A DNA stretch of 58,370 bases from Pseudorhodobacter sp. (GTDB lineage: Bacteria > Pseudomonadota > Alphaproteobacteria > Rhodobacterales > Rhodobacteraceae): positions 1-58,370 of the forward strand of contig JAQWYA010000021.1 of the NCBI GenBank assembly GCA_029254215.1. The letters run 5' to 3'. Each line of letters begins with the position of its first letter. Within the stretch, counting starts at the first letter, position 1. Position numbers and translations under genes: made by a program. Below the pieces are notes generated by a model. It was not told where the DNA came from. It ran no database searches and worked only from the letters and a program-made list of their open reading frames with translations. Below, one piece after another: positions 24,855-34,619 of this stretch.

Positions 24855-26531
24855 TTATCGGGATCGGTTGGCATGAGCCAAGAGCGCAACCGCCGCCAGA
24901 CCGACCAGCATGACCAGAAGCGCTGCGGGGGAGGCCTCTCCCAGACGCTCAAGGCTGGCCTGTTCGTAGACGCGGGTTGACAGGGTGTTGTAGTTGAAGG
25001 GGCGCAGCAGCAAGGTCGCGGGCAATTCCTTGACGCAATCGACAAAGACAACCAGCAAGGCCGTCGCCACCGACCCCCGCATCAGCGGCAGATAGACCGC
25101 GCCCAAAGTGCCCCCCGCCCCTTTGCCAAGCGAGCGGGACGCCAGCGGCAAGGACGGCGACACCCGCCCGAAGGCCGAATCCACCGCCCCCTGCGCGATG
25201 CCGAAAAAGCGCACGACATAGGCCAGCACCAAGGCCGCCGAGGTTCCGGTCAGCAGCAAGCCCGGCTCGATCCCCGTCACGGCCAGGATCGTATCGGCCA
25301 GACGATGGTCCAGCGCCGCCAGCGGGATCAGCAAGCCCACGGCCAGCACCGCGCCGGGCGCCGCATAGCCCACCGCCGTGACCGGAAGCACCATGCGTGG
25401 AAAACCCCGCCCCGCAAGACGCACGCCGTAAACCAGAAACAAAGCCCCCGACACCGCCAGAACCGAGGCAAGCCCCCCCGAAACAATCGTGTTCCACAGG
25501 GCCTTGAGCAATCCGGGGGACACCCATGCCTGCGGGTTTTGCGCGGCATGGCCCAACATCACGCCCACGGGCAGCAAGAAGCCAACCGTCAGCGGGATCA
25601 GGCACAGCAGCATCGCAACCCATCCGGCCAGACCCTGTAGGGCCAAAGGCTCCAACGGGCGCGACGCGCGGCTTGGCTTGTGGAACCGGGCGTTGCGGCG
25701 GCTGTAACGCTCCACCCCGATGAGCATCGCGATGATGGCAAGGATCACGGTGGAAAGCTGCGCCGCACCGCCCGCGTTGCCTCCGTTCAGCCAAACCGAA
25801 AAGATGCCCGTCGTCAGGGTCTGGACGCCGAAATGGGTGACGGTCCCGAAATCGGCGACCGTTTCCATCAGGGCCAGTGCCACGCCCATCGCAATCGCGG
25901 GCCGCGCCAAGGGCAAGCCCACCCGGAAGAACAGCCCCCAAGGGCCGACACCCAAGGCGCGGGCCACCTCATAGGTGCAGCCCGACTGCTCGCGGAAGGC
26001 CGCGCGGGCCAGCAGATAGACGTAAGGGTAAAGCGCCGCCGATAGCACCACAATCGCGGCCCCCGGACTGCGAACCTCCGGGAACCAGTAATCGCGGGCC
26101 GAAGTCCAGCCCGCCAGCGCCCGCAGGCTCACCTGAAACAGCCCCGAGTAATCGAAGAAATCCACCAGCGCATAGGCCCCGACATAGGCCGGGATCGCCA
26201 GCGGGAACAGCAGCGCATAATCAAGGATCCGGCGACCGGGAAAGCGGTACATGGCCACGAGCCAAGCGGCCCCCGTCCCGAAGATCGCGGTCAACGCCCC
26301 CACCCCCAGCATCAAGGTCACGGTATTGCCAAGGTAGCGCGGCAGAACGGTTGCGCTGAGATGCGGCCAGATGTTTTCCGCCGGATGCAGCGCCAGCCAG
26401 AACACCGACAGGATCGGGGCCAGAACGACAAGCGCAATTACCCCCGCCCCGACCGACCAAGGGTCGGGCAAAAGGGCCCGGATGCCGCCGGACTGCGGCG
26501 CAGCGCTATGTTGACTGATTTGGTTGGTCAT
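24855..26531 (-). CDS. fbpB: Iron(III)-type ABC transporter permease (FbpB-like)
   Basis: A 558-residue inner-membrane permease made of two homologous halves, with about twelve membrane segments in all. Each half carries a coupling motif: EVARALGVGPWGLFFRVGLP and ASRSLGKGAGGTLGAVYLP. The final TLSTRVYEQASLERLGEA is typical of Fe3+ permeases of the FbpB/AfuB/SfuB group. No iron-binding protein or ATPase gene is adjacent, so partners must be elsewhere. It lies next to tRNA-Thr on the original chromosome and is divergent from the gene at 26644. Confidence 0.88.
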   Translation of the reverse strand: MTNQISQHSAAPQSGGIRALLPDPWSVGAGVIALVVLAPILSVFWLALHPAENIWPHLSATVLPRYLGNTVTLMLGVGALTAIFGTGAAWLVAMYRFPGRRILDYALLFPLAIPAYVGAYALVDFFDYSGLFQVSLRALAGWTSARDYWFPEVRSPGAAIVVLSAALYPYVYLLARAAFREQSGCTYEVARALGVGPWGLFFRVGLPLARPAIAMGVALALMETVADFGTVTHFGVQTLTTGIFSVWLNGGNAGGAAQLSTVILAIIAMLIGVERYSRRNARFHKPSRASRPLEPLALQGLAGWVAMLLCLIPLTVGFLLPVGVMLGHAAQNPQAWVSPGLLKALWNTIVSGGLASVLAVSGALFLVYGVRLAGRGFPRMVLPVTAVGYAAPGAVLAVGLLIPLAALDHRLADTILAVTGIEPGLLLTGTSAALVLAYVVRFFGIAQGAVDSAFGRVSPSLPLASRSLGKGAGGTLGAVYLPLMRGSVATALLVVFVDCVKELPATLLLRPFNYNTLSTRVYEQASLERLGEASPAALLVMLVGLAAVALLAHANRSR

Positions 26532-26643
26532 ATCCAGAATCGGGATACAGGAAAGCGGTTTAACTGTCCAGAAAAGCTCTTATAGTTGCGTCGGCACGCC
26601 CGGACGGTTTATGGGAAGCAGTCAGAACAACCGGAAGGCCCCG

Positions 26644-27516
26644 ATGCGCATCGTTTATCACCTTGGCGCCCATTGCACGGATGACGAAAGGCTGATGCGC
26701 TGCCTTCTCAAGAACCGGGATGTGCTGTCGGCCCAAGGCATCGTGGTGCCCGGCCCCTCAAAATACCGGACTTTGCTGCGCGATACGGCGATGACCCTGC
26801 GGGGCCAGCCGGCCTCTCGGGACACGCAGGCGCTGGTGCTGGATCAGATTATGTCCGAAGATAGTGCGGAACGGCTGATCCTGTCTTGGGACAATTTTCT
26901 GGGCTATGCGCAGGGGGCTGCGCGGGGCGGGCTTTACACTTCAGGGGCGGACCGGATGCGCGCCTTCTGTCAGGTCTTTCCGGCGATCGAGGCCGAATTT
27001 CACCTTGCAATCCGCAACCCTGCCACCTTTCTGCCCGCCCTGTTTCAAAAGCAGAAGGGCCGCAGCTTTGAAGAGTTCATGGATGGCGTCGATGTGACCG
27101 CCCTGCGCTGGTCAGACCTGATTGCCGATCTTCAGGCCAAGAACCCTGGCGTTCCGATCACGGTCTGGTGCGATGAGGATACGCCTTTGTTATGGCCAGA
27201 GGTGCTGCAGGCCGTGTCCGGCCATTCCCCGGATGTCTTTTTGGAAGACAGTTGGGATCTTCTGGCCTCGATCATGTCGGCGGACGGGATGGAGCGGATG
27301 CTAAAATACATGGATACGCATCCGCCCCAGAATGCCGCCCAAAGCCAGCGGATCGTCTCGGCTTTTCTGGACAAGTTCGCCCTGCCCGAAATGATCGAAT
27401 GCGAGGTGGAGATGCCTGACTGGTCCGAGGCGTTTGCCGCAGAGATCAGTCAGGCCTATGACAGGGATGTCACGCGGATTCTGGATATGCCGGGGGTGCA
27501 TTTTCTGTCGCCCTGA
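26644..27516 (+). CDS. Conserved hypothetical protein (Rhodobacterales)
   Basis: A 290-residue soluble protein beginning MRIVYHLGAHCTDDERLMRC; the ATG at 26644 is preceded by GGAAGG. The opening strand and HLGAHCTD loop, with LHLAIRNPATFLPALF later, recall the sulfotransferase-like P-loop fold, but no PAPS-binding signature is clear. I do not know its function. It is single, divergent from fbpB and convergent with gapR. Confidence 0.65.
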   Translation: MRIVYHLGAHCTDDERLMRCLLKNRDVLSAQGIVVPGPSKYRTLLRDTAMTLRGQPASRDTQALVLDQIMSEDSAERLILSWDNFLGYAQGAARGGLYTSGADRMRAFCQVFPAIEAEFHLAIRNPATFLPALFQKQKGRSFEEFMDGVDVTALRWSDLIADLQAKNPGVPITVWCDEDTPLLWPEVLQAVSGHSPDVFLEDSWDLLASIMSADGMERMLKYMDTHPPQNAAQSQRIVSAFLDKFALPEMIECEVEMPDWSEAFAAEISQAYDRDVTRILDMPGVHFLSP

Positions 27517-27564
27517 CGCGGCAGAATTGCGCCCAATCGCCTCCCCAAACCCGCGCGGCCCGGT

Positions 27565-27822
27565 TCAGGCCATGCCCAAGGCGGCCTTGTAAAGCTCCAA
27601 CACCGCTTCTTCCTCGGCGATATCGTCGGCGCTGCGCTTGCGCAGGGCAATCACCTTGCGCAGGACTTTGGTGTCATAGCCCCGGCCCTTGGCCTCGGCC
27701 ATCAATTCCTTTTGCTGCTCTGCCAGATCGCGCTTTTCGGCGTCCAGCTGTTCGAACCGTTCAATGAACTGGCGAAGCTCGTCGGCGGTGACGGCATATT
27801 GATCGGTGACAACATCGTTCAT
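27565..27822 (-). CDS. gapR: GapR nucleoid-associated protein (DUF2312)
   Basis: An 85-residue, highly charged helical protein with the DUF2312 signature: AVTADELRQFIERFEQLDAE, then EAKGRGYDTKVLRKVIALRK. In Caulobacter GapR clamps around overtwisted DNA ahead of replication and transcription and stimulates topoisomerases. The family is near-universal in alphaproteobacteria. Transcribed alone, leftward. Confidence 0.93.
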   Translation of the reverse strand: MNDVVTDQYAVTADELRQFIERFEQLDAEKRDLAEQQKELMAEAKGRGYDTKVLRKVIALRKRSADDIAEEEAVLELYKAALGMA

Positions 27823-27981
27823 TCTGGTTTCTCCAATTGTGTGCTCTTCCCTAGCGCGGGCGGGGGGGGCTGTTCAAGCATTCGCGCGCAGGCCCCTGCC
27901 CTGCACGCGCGCCGAGGAAGGCTTGTCAGCGCAGTCCCGCTCGGTTAGGGCAGAACCGCTGCAACACGAAAGGGCATCACC

Positions 27982-28197
27982 GTGGAAATACTGATCTGGA
28001 TCGGGGCCGGAGTATCCCTTTTGGGTGTTGCAGGGCTGGTGTGGTGCATCCTGCTGGCGATGCGGGCGCGCAAATCCGGGATGGAGGATGAGGCGATGCG
28101 CGCGGAATTGCAGCGCGTGGTCGTTCTGAACATGGCCGCCCTTGGGGTTTCGGCCTTGGGTCTGATGATGGTCGTGGCGGGCATCCTCCTAAGCTGA
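27982..28197 (+). CDS. Small two-helix membrane protein
   Basis: A 71-residue protein starting at a GTG after AAAGG. Hydrophobic segments at about 4-26 and 48-70 flank a short charged stretch (RARKSGMEDEAMRAEL). Function unknown; similar small proteins are kept in Rhodobacteraceae. Convergent with the fused hydratase gene downstream. Confidence 0.65.
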   Translation: MEILIWIGAGVSLLGVAGLVWCILLAMRARKSGMEDEAMRAELQRVVVLNMAALGVSALGLMMVVAGILLS

Positions 28198-28262
28198 CGC
28201 GGGTGCTTTCTTTGGGGCGTGCGCGATGCGCCCCTTTGGCCCGGCCAGCTGATCCGCGGGGT

Positions 28263-30071
28263 TCAGTCCGCATTATCCATATCGGCAAGGGTCAGCCCGC
28301 CCCGGATCAGGTCATCCAAAAGGGGTGCTGGGGTGTAAAGTTCGGGCGCATCCTCGGCCCATTTGCGCAGATCATCGCGCAAGACCAAAAGCCCGCGCCG
28401 CCCGGCCCAGAACATCGGCCCGCCCGCCCAGCGTGGAAACCCCTGCGCTTTCATCAAGACCACATCAATGTCAGAGGGACGCAGCGCAAGCCCCTGCCCC
28501 AAGAGTTCCAACCCCGCGTTGGCCATCGCCCCCAGCACTTGGGGGGCTGCCCCCCCAAATGCCGCGTCGGAAGGGATCGAGGACGCCTCCCAGCCCCAAC
28601 GACGAAACAGATCCTCGATGCCTTGCGGGCCTTGGGTGCGGTTCAGGTGGCGGATAGCGCCCTGAAAGGCCCTTAACAGCGGTTTGCTGATCCCTTGGCC
28701 TGCGGATTGAACGGCGCGAATCTCCAGCCTGCGCAAGAAGGCGAGGCCCGTGGCGATTGCCTCTGGCGAGGTGCTTTTGCCGACAAGGATTTCCGCCAGA
28801 ACCGGATCCGCGCTATCGGGCAAAAGCGAGATGCCAAGCTGCATCGCCCCGCCCGCCGCAGGCCGACCCAAAGCCATCACCGGCACATCGGTGGGCAAAA
28901 GCAACAAGGGTTCCTCCGGGGCTTGACCCTCGGGGCGCTGAGACAGGATCCAAAGATCCGCCGGAACATCCTCATCCCCGTCCAGCTTCGGGGTCAACGC
29001 CGCCCAGCGCCGCTGTTTTTCAGCCTCGGAAATCTCTTGCCGGGTTTCGGCGGCCTCAAGGGCTTCGGCCACGGCCTCCAGCCCATCGGCCAGACGCGAT
29101 TTGCTAGCATCGGCCCAGAATACCTCTGCCCCGCTTGCCAGAATGCGCATCACCAGCGGGGCAGCATCCACCCCCGCGCCAACAAAGGTGACATTCTTGA
29201 CCACCCGCACCCGCGCCCGCGCGCCGGGCATCTTGGCGATCCGACGCTCTGCCGCGAAAGCATAGCGCAGGGCGGCGGCCTCGGGGGTGGCCACAAGATC
29301 GGTGAAGCAGGCCCTCTCAAAGGCCAGACCCTGCGCCAGCGGCAAAAGCAAGGCGGCCTCAACGCAATCCACAAGGCGCCTTGGCGCGGGCAAGGGCTGC
29401 TGGGCCACTTGTTCACGCGCGGCGCGAATGGCGGAGAGATAGGCTTTGCTGTCTTTGAACCCGTCCTGACGGGCGGCTTTATGCGGATCGGCGGCCAGAG
29501 CCTCGGCCAAAGCGACGGTGGCTTCGGCCAATCCCTCGGTCACGACCTGATCGACCAGTCCGATTTGCAGCGCCTTTGCCGCCGACACGGGCTTGCCCGA
29601 CAGCATCATCCCGAGTGCGACCGGCGCGCCGGTGATCGCAGGCAGCCGTTGTGTGCCGCCCGCCCCCGGAACCAGCCCCAGCGTCACCTCGGGCAGGCCG
29701 AGCCTTGCGCCTTCCAGCGCCACGCGACCCTGTGCGGCCAAGGCCAGCTCCAACCCGCCGCCAAGCGCTGTCCCATGCAGGCCCGCGACAACGGGCTTGG
29801 CACAATCGGCAATGGCGGCACAAAGATCGGGCAGGATCGGCGCGCGCGGAGGTTTGCCAAATTCGGAGATATCGGCCCCCGCCGGAAAGGTCTGACCCCG
29901 TGCCAGAAGGGCGATCGCCGTCACGCCGTCCTCTGCCACGGCCTGCTCCAGCGCGGTCATCAGCGCAAGCCGCAACCCATGGCCAAGCGCATTGACCGGC
30001 GGGTTCGCCATCCAGATCAGAAGCGTATGCCCCCGTCGTTCCAGTTCTACCGGGCTAGAGTGTTCGGCCAT
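28263..30071 (-). CDS. Enoyl-CoA hydratase with degenerate hydroxyacyl-CoA dehydrogenase half
   Basis: A 602-residue protein of FadJ/FadB-like layout. The N-terminal crotonase domain is intact: GADISEF (65-71), ALGGGLELALA with Glu108, and LGLPEVTLGLVPGAGGTQRL with Glu128. A Rossmann-like segment (VTFVGAGVDAAPLVMRI) follows, but the usual GxGxMGxGIA pattern is broken and the dehydrogenase catalytic motif HFFSP is absent; the C-terminal half-domain ends with RWAGGPMFWAG. So hydration of enoyl-CoA is likely while the dehydrogenase step is doubtful. Full-length FadB/FadJ are ~715 residues. I start at 30071, with GGGGGGAC upstream. No thiolase gene is nearby. Confidence 0.82.
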   Translation of the reverse strand: MAEHSSPVELERRGHTLLIWMANPPVNALGHGLRLALMTALEQAVAEDGVTAIALLARGQTFPAGADISEFGKPPRAPILPDLCAAIADCAKPVVAGLHGTALGGGLELALAAQGRVALEGARLGLPEVTLGLVPGAGGTQRLPAITGAPVALGMMLSGKPVSAAKALQIGLVDQVVTEGLAEATVALAEALAADPHKAARQDGFKDSKAYLSAIRAAREQVAQQPLPAPRRLVDCVEAALLLPLAQGLAFERACFTDLVATPEAAALRYAFAAERRIAKMPGARARVRVVKNVTFVGAGVDAAPLVMRILASGAEVFWADASKSRLADGLEAVAEALEAAETRQEISEAEKQRRWAALTPKLDGDEDVPADLWILSQRPEGQAPEEPLLLLPTDVPVMALGRPAAGGAMQLGISLLPDSADPVLAEILVGKSTSPEAIATGLAFLRRLEIRAVQSAGQGISKPLLRAFQGAIRHLNRTQGPQGIEDLFRRWGWEASSIPSDAAFGGAAPQVLGAMANAGLELLGQGLALRPSDIDVVLMKAQGFPRWAGGPMFWAGRRGLLVLRDDLRKWAEDAPELYTPAPLLDDLIRGGLTLADMDNAD

Positions 30072-30179
30072 CGTCCCCCCGAAAAGCGCAGCGCCTGTCG
30101 CACTATAGCAAGGCCAAGGACTGCTTTGACAATCCCGAACGGCAAAGTTTGCCAAAAACAGGCGGGGCGAGGCGCATCG

Positions 30180-30413
30180 TCACGCCGCGTCGTCCCCTTC
30201 AGGCTTTTCCGGCGAGGCGGGGTGCGGCCCGGCTTTTGGCCGCGTAAAGACCCAAGTGCACCAGCCCGCCAAGGCCAGAAACAGCGCAGCCCAGCCGAAA
30301 TTGCCCATGAAAGCCTCCACTGCGGCCCAAAACGTGCAAACAGCGACAACCGCGACCCGCCGCCCCTTTGAGGCGAAGAAAGGATGATCGGGATCAATGA
30401 AACGGGCGGCCAT
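30180..30413 (-). CDS. Small membrane protein
   Basis: A 77-residue protein starting one base after the alaX stop. It has two hydrophobic segments (about 20-37 and 39-52) and a polar, proline-rich tail. It is the last gene of the mscS-alaX run. Function unknown. Confidence 0.6.
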   Translation of the reverse strand: MAARFIDPDHPFFASKGRRVAVVAVCTFWAAVEAFMGNFGWAALFLALAGWCTWVFTRPKAGPHPASPEKPEGDDAA

Positions 30414-30414
30414 A

Positions 30415-31134
30415 TCAGTCTCCGAACAGGATGTTGACGCGGCGGTTATTGCGGCCCTTGTTCTCAATCTTGCCCAGAACGATCCGCCCGATTTCGGCAG
30501 TCCGTGCCACATGCGTACCGCCGCAGGGCTGCAAATCGACCTGATTGCGCCCAAAGCCGATCCGCACCAGCCGGACACGCCCCTGCCCCATCGGCGGCAT
30601 CACGGACATGGTTTTCACAAGACCCGGATTGGCCATCAACTCGTCATCCGTGATCCAGTCTTCCGTCACCGGCAAATCGCGGTCGATCAGCGCATTCAGC
30701 GCCTCTTCGACAGCGGCGACATCAGACAGGGCCTCTGGCATGGCAAAATCGAGCCTGCCTTTGTCAGCCCCGATCTGCCCGCCCGTCACGGGCAATGGAA
30801 TGACGACGGACAACAGATGCAAGGCGGTATGAATGCGCATATGGCGGTGCCGCCGATCCCAATCCAGCCGTTGCCGCAGGGGCGTTCCGGGCGGGGGCAA
30901 AGCCAAGGGCTCAGCCGGGATCAGAACATTCTCGGCCCCCGGTGCTTTGACGCAGGTCGCAATGGGAAGGCGGCCACCGTCCCAGATCAGGGTGCCGCTG
31001 TCGCCCGGCTGGCCACCGCCTGTCGCGTAAAACAGGCTCTTGTCCAGAATGATCCCGCCTTCTGGCGTATGCCCAACGACTTCCGCCTCGGCCTCTGTCA
31101 GATAGGCATCCTCGCGAAACAACAGCTCTGTCAT
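30415..31134 (-). CDS. alaX: Alanyl-tRNA editing protein (AlaX-type)
   Basis: A 239-residue stand-alone editing domain that hydrolyses mischarged Ser- or Gly-tRNA(Ala). The zinc motifs are intact: HTALH (His102, His106) and CGGTH (Cys204, His208). The KSLFYATGGGQPGDSG segment is the AlaRS-like N-terminal lobe found in the longer AlaX type. Its ATG overlaps the stop of the mscS gene (ATGA), so the two are translated together; a functional tie is not obvious. Confidence 0.92.
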   Translation of the reverse strand: MTELLFREDAYLTEAEAEVVGHTPEGGIILDKSLFYATGGGQPGDSGTLIWDGGRLPIATCVKAPGAENVLIPAEPLALPPPGTPLRQRLDWDRRHRHMRIHTALHLLSVVIPLPVTGGQIGADKGRLDFAMPEALSDVAAVEEALNALIDRDLPVTEDWITDDELMANPGLVKTMSVMPPMGQGRVRLVRIGFGRNQVDLQPCGGTHVARTAEIGRIVLGKIENKGRNNRRVNILFGD

Positions 31135-33548
31135 GAACTTGGCCCCTTTTCCGTGTCAGACGCGGGCCCGGCCGGCTTTGACGCCCCCGCCCCGCCAAGG
31201 GCTTGCAGCGCCTCGGGGTTGCGGATCCAGATGTCGCGCTGCCCGAAGGGGATCTCGATCCCTTCCTCGGCAAACCGGCGGGCAATCTCGTGGTTGATTT
31301 CCGATCTGACCGCCATAGAGAAATTCACATCCCGCAGGATCACCCGGATTTCGAAATCCAGACTATCCGCGCCGAAATTGGCCAGAACGACCATCGGCGG
31401 CGGGTTAAGCACGGCCAAGGGCTGTGCCTCGGCGATTTCCTGCAAGATCGCGGCCACCTTCCGCGTATCCGTGCCATAGGCGACGCCCACTTTGACGATC
31501 AGCCGCCCCGCCAGATTGAAGCGGGTCCAGTTCGTCACCATCCCCGACACAAGGTCAGAGTTCGGGACAATCACATCCGTGCGGTCGAAGGTCTGAATGC
31601 GGGTAGACCGCACCGAGATCGCCCGCACGGTGCCTTGCACCCCCCCCACCTCGATCCAGTCCCCTTCCGAGACAGGTCGCTCGATCAGCAGGATGATGCC
31701 CGAGACGAAATTCGACACGATATTCTGAAGGCCAAAACCGATACCGACCGACAGCGCCCCCGCAACGATGGCCAGACCCGAGAGGTCGATCCCCGCCGCG
31801 TTGATCCCCACCAGCCCCGACAGGAAAATCCCGACATAGCCGATCCCGGCCACAATCGCATTTTGCCCGCCCTGATCCAGCGAGGTTTTCGGCAGGATCG
31901 AGGTTTTCAGCGCGCCCTGAAACAGCCGCGTGAACAAAAATCCAAGGCCGAAGATGAAGGCCAACAGCAGGAAATCGGTCGGCGCGATGCGCGTGCTGCC
32001 CAGTTGGAAGCCTTCGCGAAACCGGTTCATCACCTCGGTGATATCCGACACGCGCGCGCCCCAGATCAGCGCGAAAACCGGGATTGCGGAGAGCGACAGG
32101 CAGAAGCCGACCAGCACCGGAACAAGCGCGTCGCGGCCCTTTTCCTCGTTGCGGGTGATCAGCGCGTAAAGCGCGCCGACCAGACGCTGCAAGATGAACA
32201 AAAGCCCGAACAGCCCCAAGGACACGACCGTCGGAAACACAAGACCGCTGGCGGCGGCAACATAGCCGATGGCCGCGAGGATGGGGGCCAGCACCGCCAC
32301 GCCCATGGCCCCTTGCCCGATGATCGAGATCAGGCGGGTCGAGAAGCCCGAAACCTCGGCATCATTGCGGGTCGCGGCAACATGGTGGCGCAACAATTGA
32401 CCAAGCCGGAACAAGAGCACGCTTGCCAGCAGGATCGTGGGCGAGGACAGAACCGAGGCCGCCGCCTCGGACATATTGGCATTGGGCAAAAGCACGCCGC
32501 GCAGCGCCTCCAGCCCGACCAGAAGGCCCAGCATCCAGGCCTCGAACCGGCCCTCGGCGCGGCCATCATCGGACAGACGCAAAAGGCTGCGCGCATCCGA
32601 CAGCTTCGGAAAGACCTGCTCGCCCAGCCAGCGCGCCGCGAAAAAGCTGAACCCCGCCGGGATCAGGGTTTGCGCCACCACATCGCCCAAAGGCCCCAGC
32701 ATTCCCGAAAGGCGCAAGGCGGTGGCCACGGCCCAAACGCCCAACATCGGCACGATGATCTGCCCCAGCGAGGTCAGAAAGGCCCAGACCTCTTGCCCCC
32801 GGATCGAGGCTTTTCGCTGAATTTTAAGAACGACCCCTTCGACCAGAGGCCGCCCGCGCAGGATCATGGCCAAGGCAAAGAGGATCAGACCCAGAATGAC
32901 GGGCAGACTGTCCAGCAGATTGCGCCGCTTGGCCTCATCGCCCCAATTATAGCCCATTTCTTCGGCCAGATCGGCGAACATCTTGGTCACGACCGAAGCG
33001 GCCGCGGGCCAGTTCGCCGGATTGACGGGGGATGGCGACAGACGCAGGAATTCATCCGCCTGACGCTCGCGCAAGACGCGGTCGATTTCGCGGATCAGCC
33101 CATCGGCAAGGCTGTAAGCCTCGACCGCCGAAATCGACGGAGCCTGCAACAGCGTCAACTGTTCGTTCAGCTCCTTGCGGCGGGCGGCGAGTTCGGGGGT
33201 TTCCGTCTCTCCTTCGGCGGGGGCCGCGCCCAAAGCCTCGATCTGCGTGCGCAGCGTGTTGATCCGGGTGGAATTGGTGCCCTGCGCATCCAGAAAGCGC
33301 TGACGCCAACTGGCGATCTCGCTGCGCAATTGTTCAAGCTGGATCGCCGTGGTCTGCGGATCGCCGATCTTATCCTCGGCGGCCTTTGCTGTTGCGTCCC
33401 AAGCCGCATAATCCAGCGTCCCGGTTGTGCCGGTGGCCAGCGCGGGTGTCACCTCGCCCGCGAAATTCGTGCCGCTTTGTGCCAGAACGGCAGCCGGAAG
33501 CCAGAAGACAAAGGCTGCCAAGACCACCCAAATTCGGACAAATGCCAT
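31131..33548 (-). CDS. Large MscS-family mechanosensitive channel (DUF3772)
   Basis: About 805 residues. A signal peptide ends near LAQS; a periplasmic coiled region (about 25-190) matches the DUF3772 layout. About ten membrane segments follow, then the MscS pore helix and beta domain: LSVGIGFGLQNIVSNFVSG, then VSEGDWIEVGG and RSTRIQTFDRTDVIVPNSD. This is the MscK/YbiO-like class that releases solutes on osmotic downshock. The ATG at 33548 is chosen because it opens the signal peptide. The soluble C-terminal tail is short. Confidence 0.9.
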   Translation of the reverse strand: MAFVRIWVVLAAFVFWLPAAVLAQSGTNFAGEVTPALATGTTGTLDYAAWDATAKAAEDKIGDPQTTAIQLEQLRSEIASWRQRFLDAQGTNSTRINTLRTQIEALGAAPAEGETETPELAARRKELNEQLTLLQAPSISAVEAYSLADGLIREIDRVLRERQADEFLRLSPSPVNPANWPAAASVVTKMFADLAEEMGYNWGDEAKRRNLLDSLPVILGLILFALAMILRGRPLVEGVVLKIQRKASIRGQEVWAFLTSLGQIIVPMLGVWAVATALRLSGMLGPLGDVVAQTLIPAGFSFFAARWLGEQVFPKLSDARSLLRLSDDGRAEGRFEAWMLGLLVGLEALRGVLLPNANMSEAAASVLSSPTILLASVLLFRLGQLLRHHVAATRNDAEVSGFSTRLISIIGQGAMGVAVLAPILAAIGYVAAASGLVFPTVVSLGLFGLLFILQRLVGALYALITRNEEKGRDALVPVLVGFCLSLSAIPVFALIWGARVSDITEVMNRFREGFQLGSTRIAPTDFLLLAFIFGLGFLFTRLFQGALKTSILPKTSLDQGGQNAIVAGIGYVGIFLSGLVGINAAGIDLSGLAIVAGALSVGIGFGLQNIVSNFVSGIILLIERPVSEGDWIEVGGVQGTVRAISVRSTRIQTFDRTDVIVPNSDLVSGMVTNWTRFNLAGRLIVKVGVAYGTDTRKVAAILQEIAEAQPLAVLNPPPMVVLANFGADSLDFEIRVILRDVNFSMAVRSEINHEIARRFAEEGIEIPFGQRDIWIRNPEALQALGGAGASKPAGPASDTEKGPSS

Positions 33549-33587
33549 TGCGGACACCCTTTCCCGGCGCGAAATCCGCGCCGTCAA

Positions 33588-34619
33588 TTAATCTTCAAAA
33601 ACCGCAGGCAAGGACAGCGGGGCTGCGTCCAGCCAGCCCGGCACCGGCAGATCCTTGGATCGCAGGAATTCGGGGTTGAACAGTTTGGACTGATAGCGCG
33701 TGCCGTAATCGCACAGGATCGTCACGATGGTGTGGCCCGGCCCCATTTCACGCGCCATGCGGATCGCGCCCGCCACGTTGATGCCCGACGATCCGCCCAG
33801 ACACAGGCCTTCTTCGGCCAGAAGATCAAAGACAATCGGAAGCGCCTCGGCATCAGGGATGCGGTAGCTGTAATCGGGCGTCAGACCTTCAAGATTGGCC
33901 GTGATGCGGCCCTGCCCGATCCCTTCGGTGATCGAGGTTCCGGGGCTTTCCATCTTGCCGGTGGTGTAGAAGGAATGCAGTGCAGCCCCTTCCGGATCCG
34001 CCAGACCGATCTTCACGCCCTTGGGCTGCAAGGCCAGCGCCATGCCCGCCAAAGTCCCGCCCGAGCCGACCGCGCAGATGAAGCCATCCACCTTGCCTTG
34101 CGTCTGTTCCCAGACTTCAGGGCCAGTGGTTTCGACATGCGCCTGACGGTTGGCCACATTGTCAAACTGATTGGCCCAGATCGCGCCATTCGGTTCGGTC
34201 TTGGCCAGTGCCTCCGCAAGCCGCCCGGAATAGCGGACGTAATTGTTCGGGTTCTTGTATGGGGCCGCCGGAACCTGCACCAGTTCCGCACCGGCAAGGC
34301 GCAGCATGTCTTTCTTTTCCTGACTCTGCGTCTCGGGGATCACGATCACGGTCTTGAACCCCATCGAGGCCCCGACCAGCGCAAGCCCGATCCCGGTATT
34401 GCCCGCCGTGCCTTCGACAATCGTCCCGCCGGGGCGCAGCGTGCCTTTGGCAATCGCATCGCGGATGATGTAAAGCGCCGCCCGGTCCTTGACCGATTGG
34501 CCGGGGTTCAGAAACTCGGCCTTGCCCAAGATTTCGCATCCCGTCTCCTCCGAGGCTTTCTTCAGCCGGATAAGAGGGGTTTTCCCGATGGCGTCCGCCA
34601 GATCACTATAAATCCGCAT
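33588..34619 (-). CDS. cysK: Cysteine synthase A
   Basis: A 343-residue PLP enzyme making cysteine from O-acetylserine and sulfide. Lys44 in PGQSVKDRAA is the PLP lysine; GTAGNTG binds the substrate carboxylate and VGSGGTLAG the phosphate. The start at 34619 (MRIYSDLADAIGKTPLI) matches family N-termini. It lies beside trgB-trgA; in R. sphaeroides trgAB-cysK is a tellurite-resistance locus, so this copy may serve oxidative thiol supply as well as biosynthesis. Confidence 0.93.
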   Translation of the reverse strand: MRIYSDLADAIGKTPLIRLKKASEETGCEILGKAEFLNPGQSVKDRAALYIIRDAIAKGTLRPGGTIVEGTAGNTGIGLALVGASMGFKTVIVIPETQSQEKKDMLRLAGAELVQVPAAPYKNPNNYVRYSGRLAEALAKTEPNGAIWANQFDNVANRQAHVETTGPEVWEQTQGKVDGFICAVGSGGTLAGMALALQPKGVKIGLADPEGAALHSFYTTGKMESPGTSITEGIGQGRITANLEGLTPDYSYRIPDAEALPIVFDLLAEEGLCLGGSSGINVAGAIRMAREMGPGHTIVTILCDYGTRYQSKLFNPEFLRSKDLPVPGWLDAAPLSLPAVFED

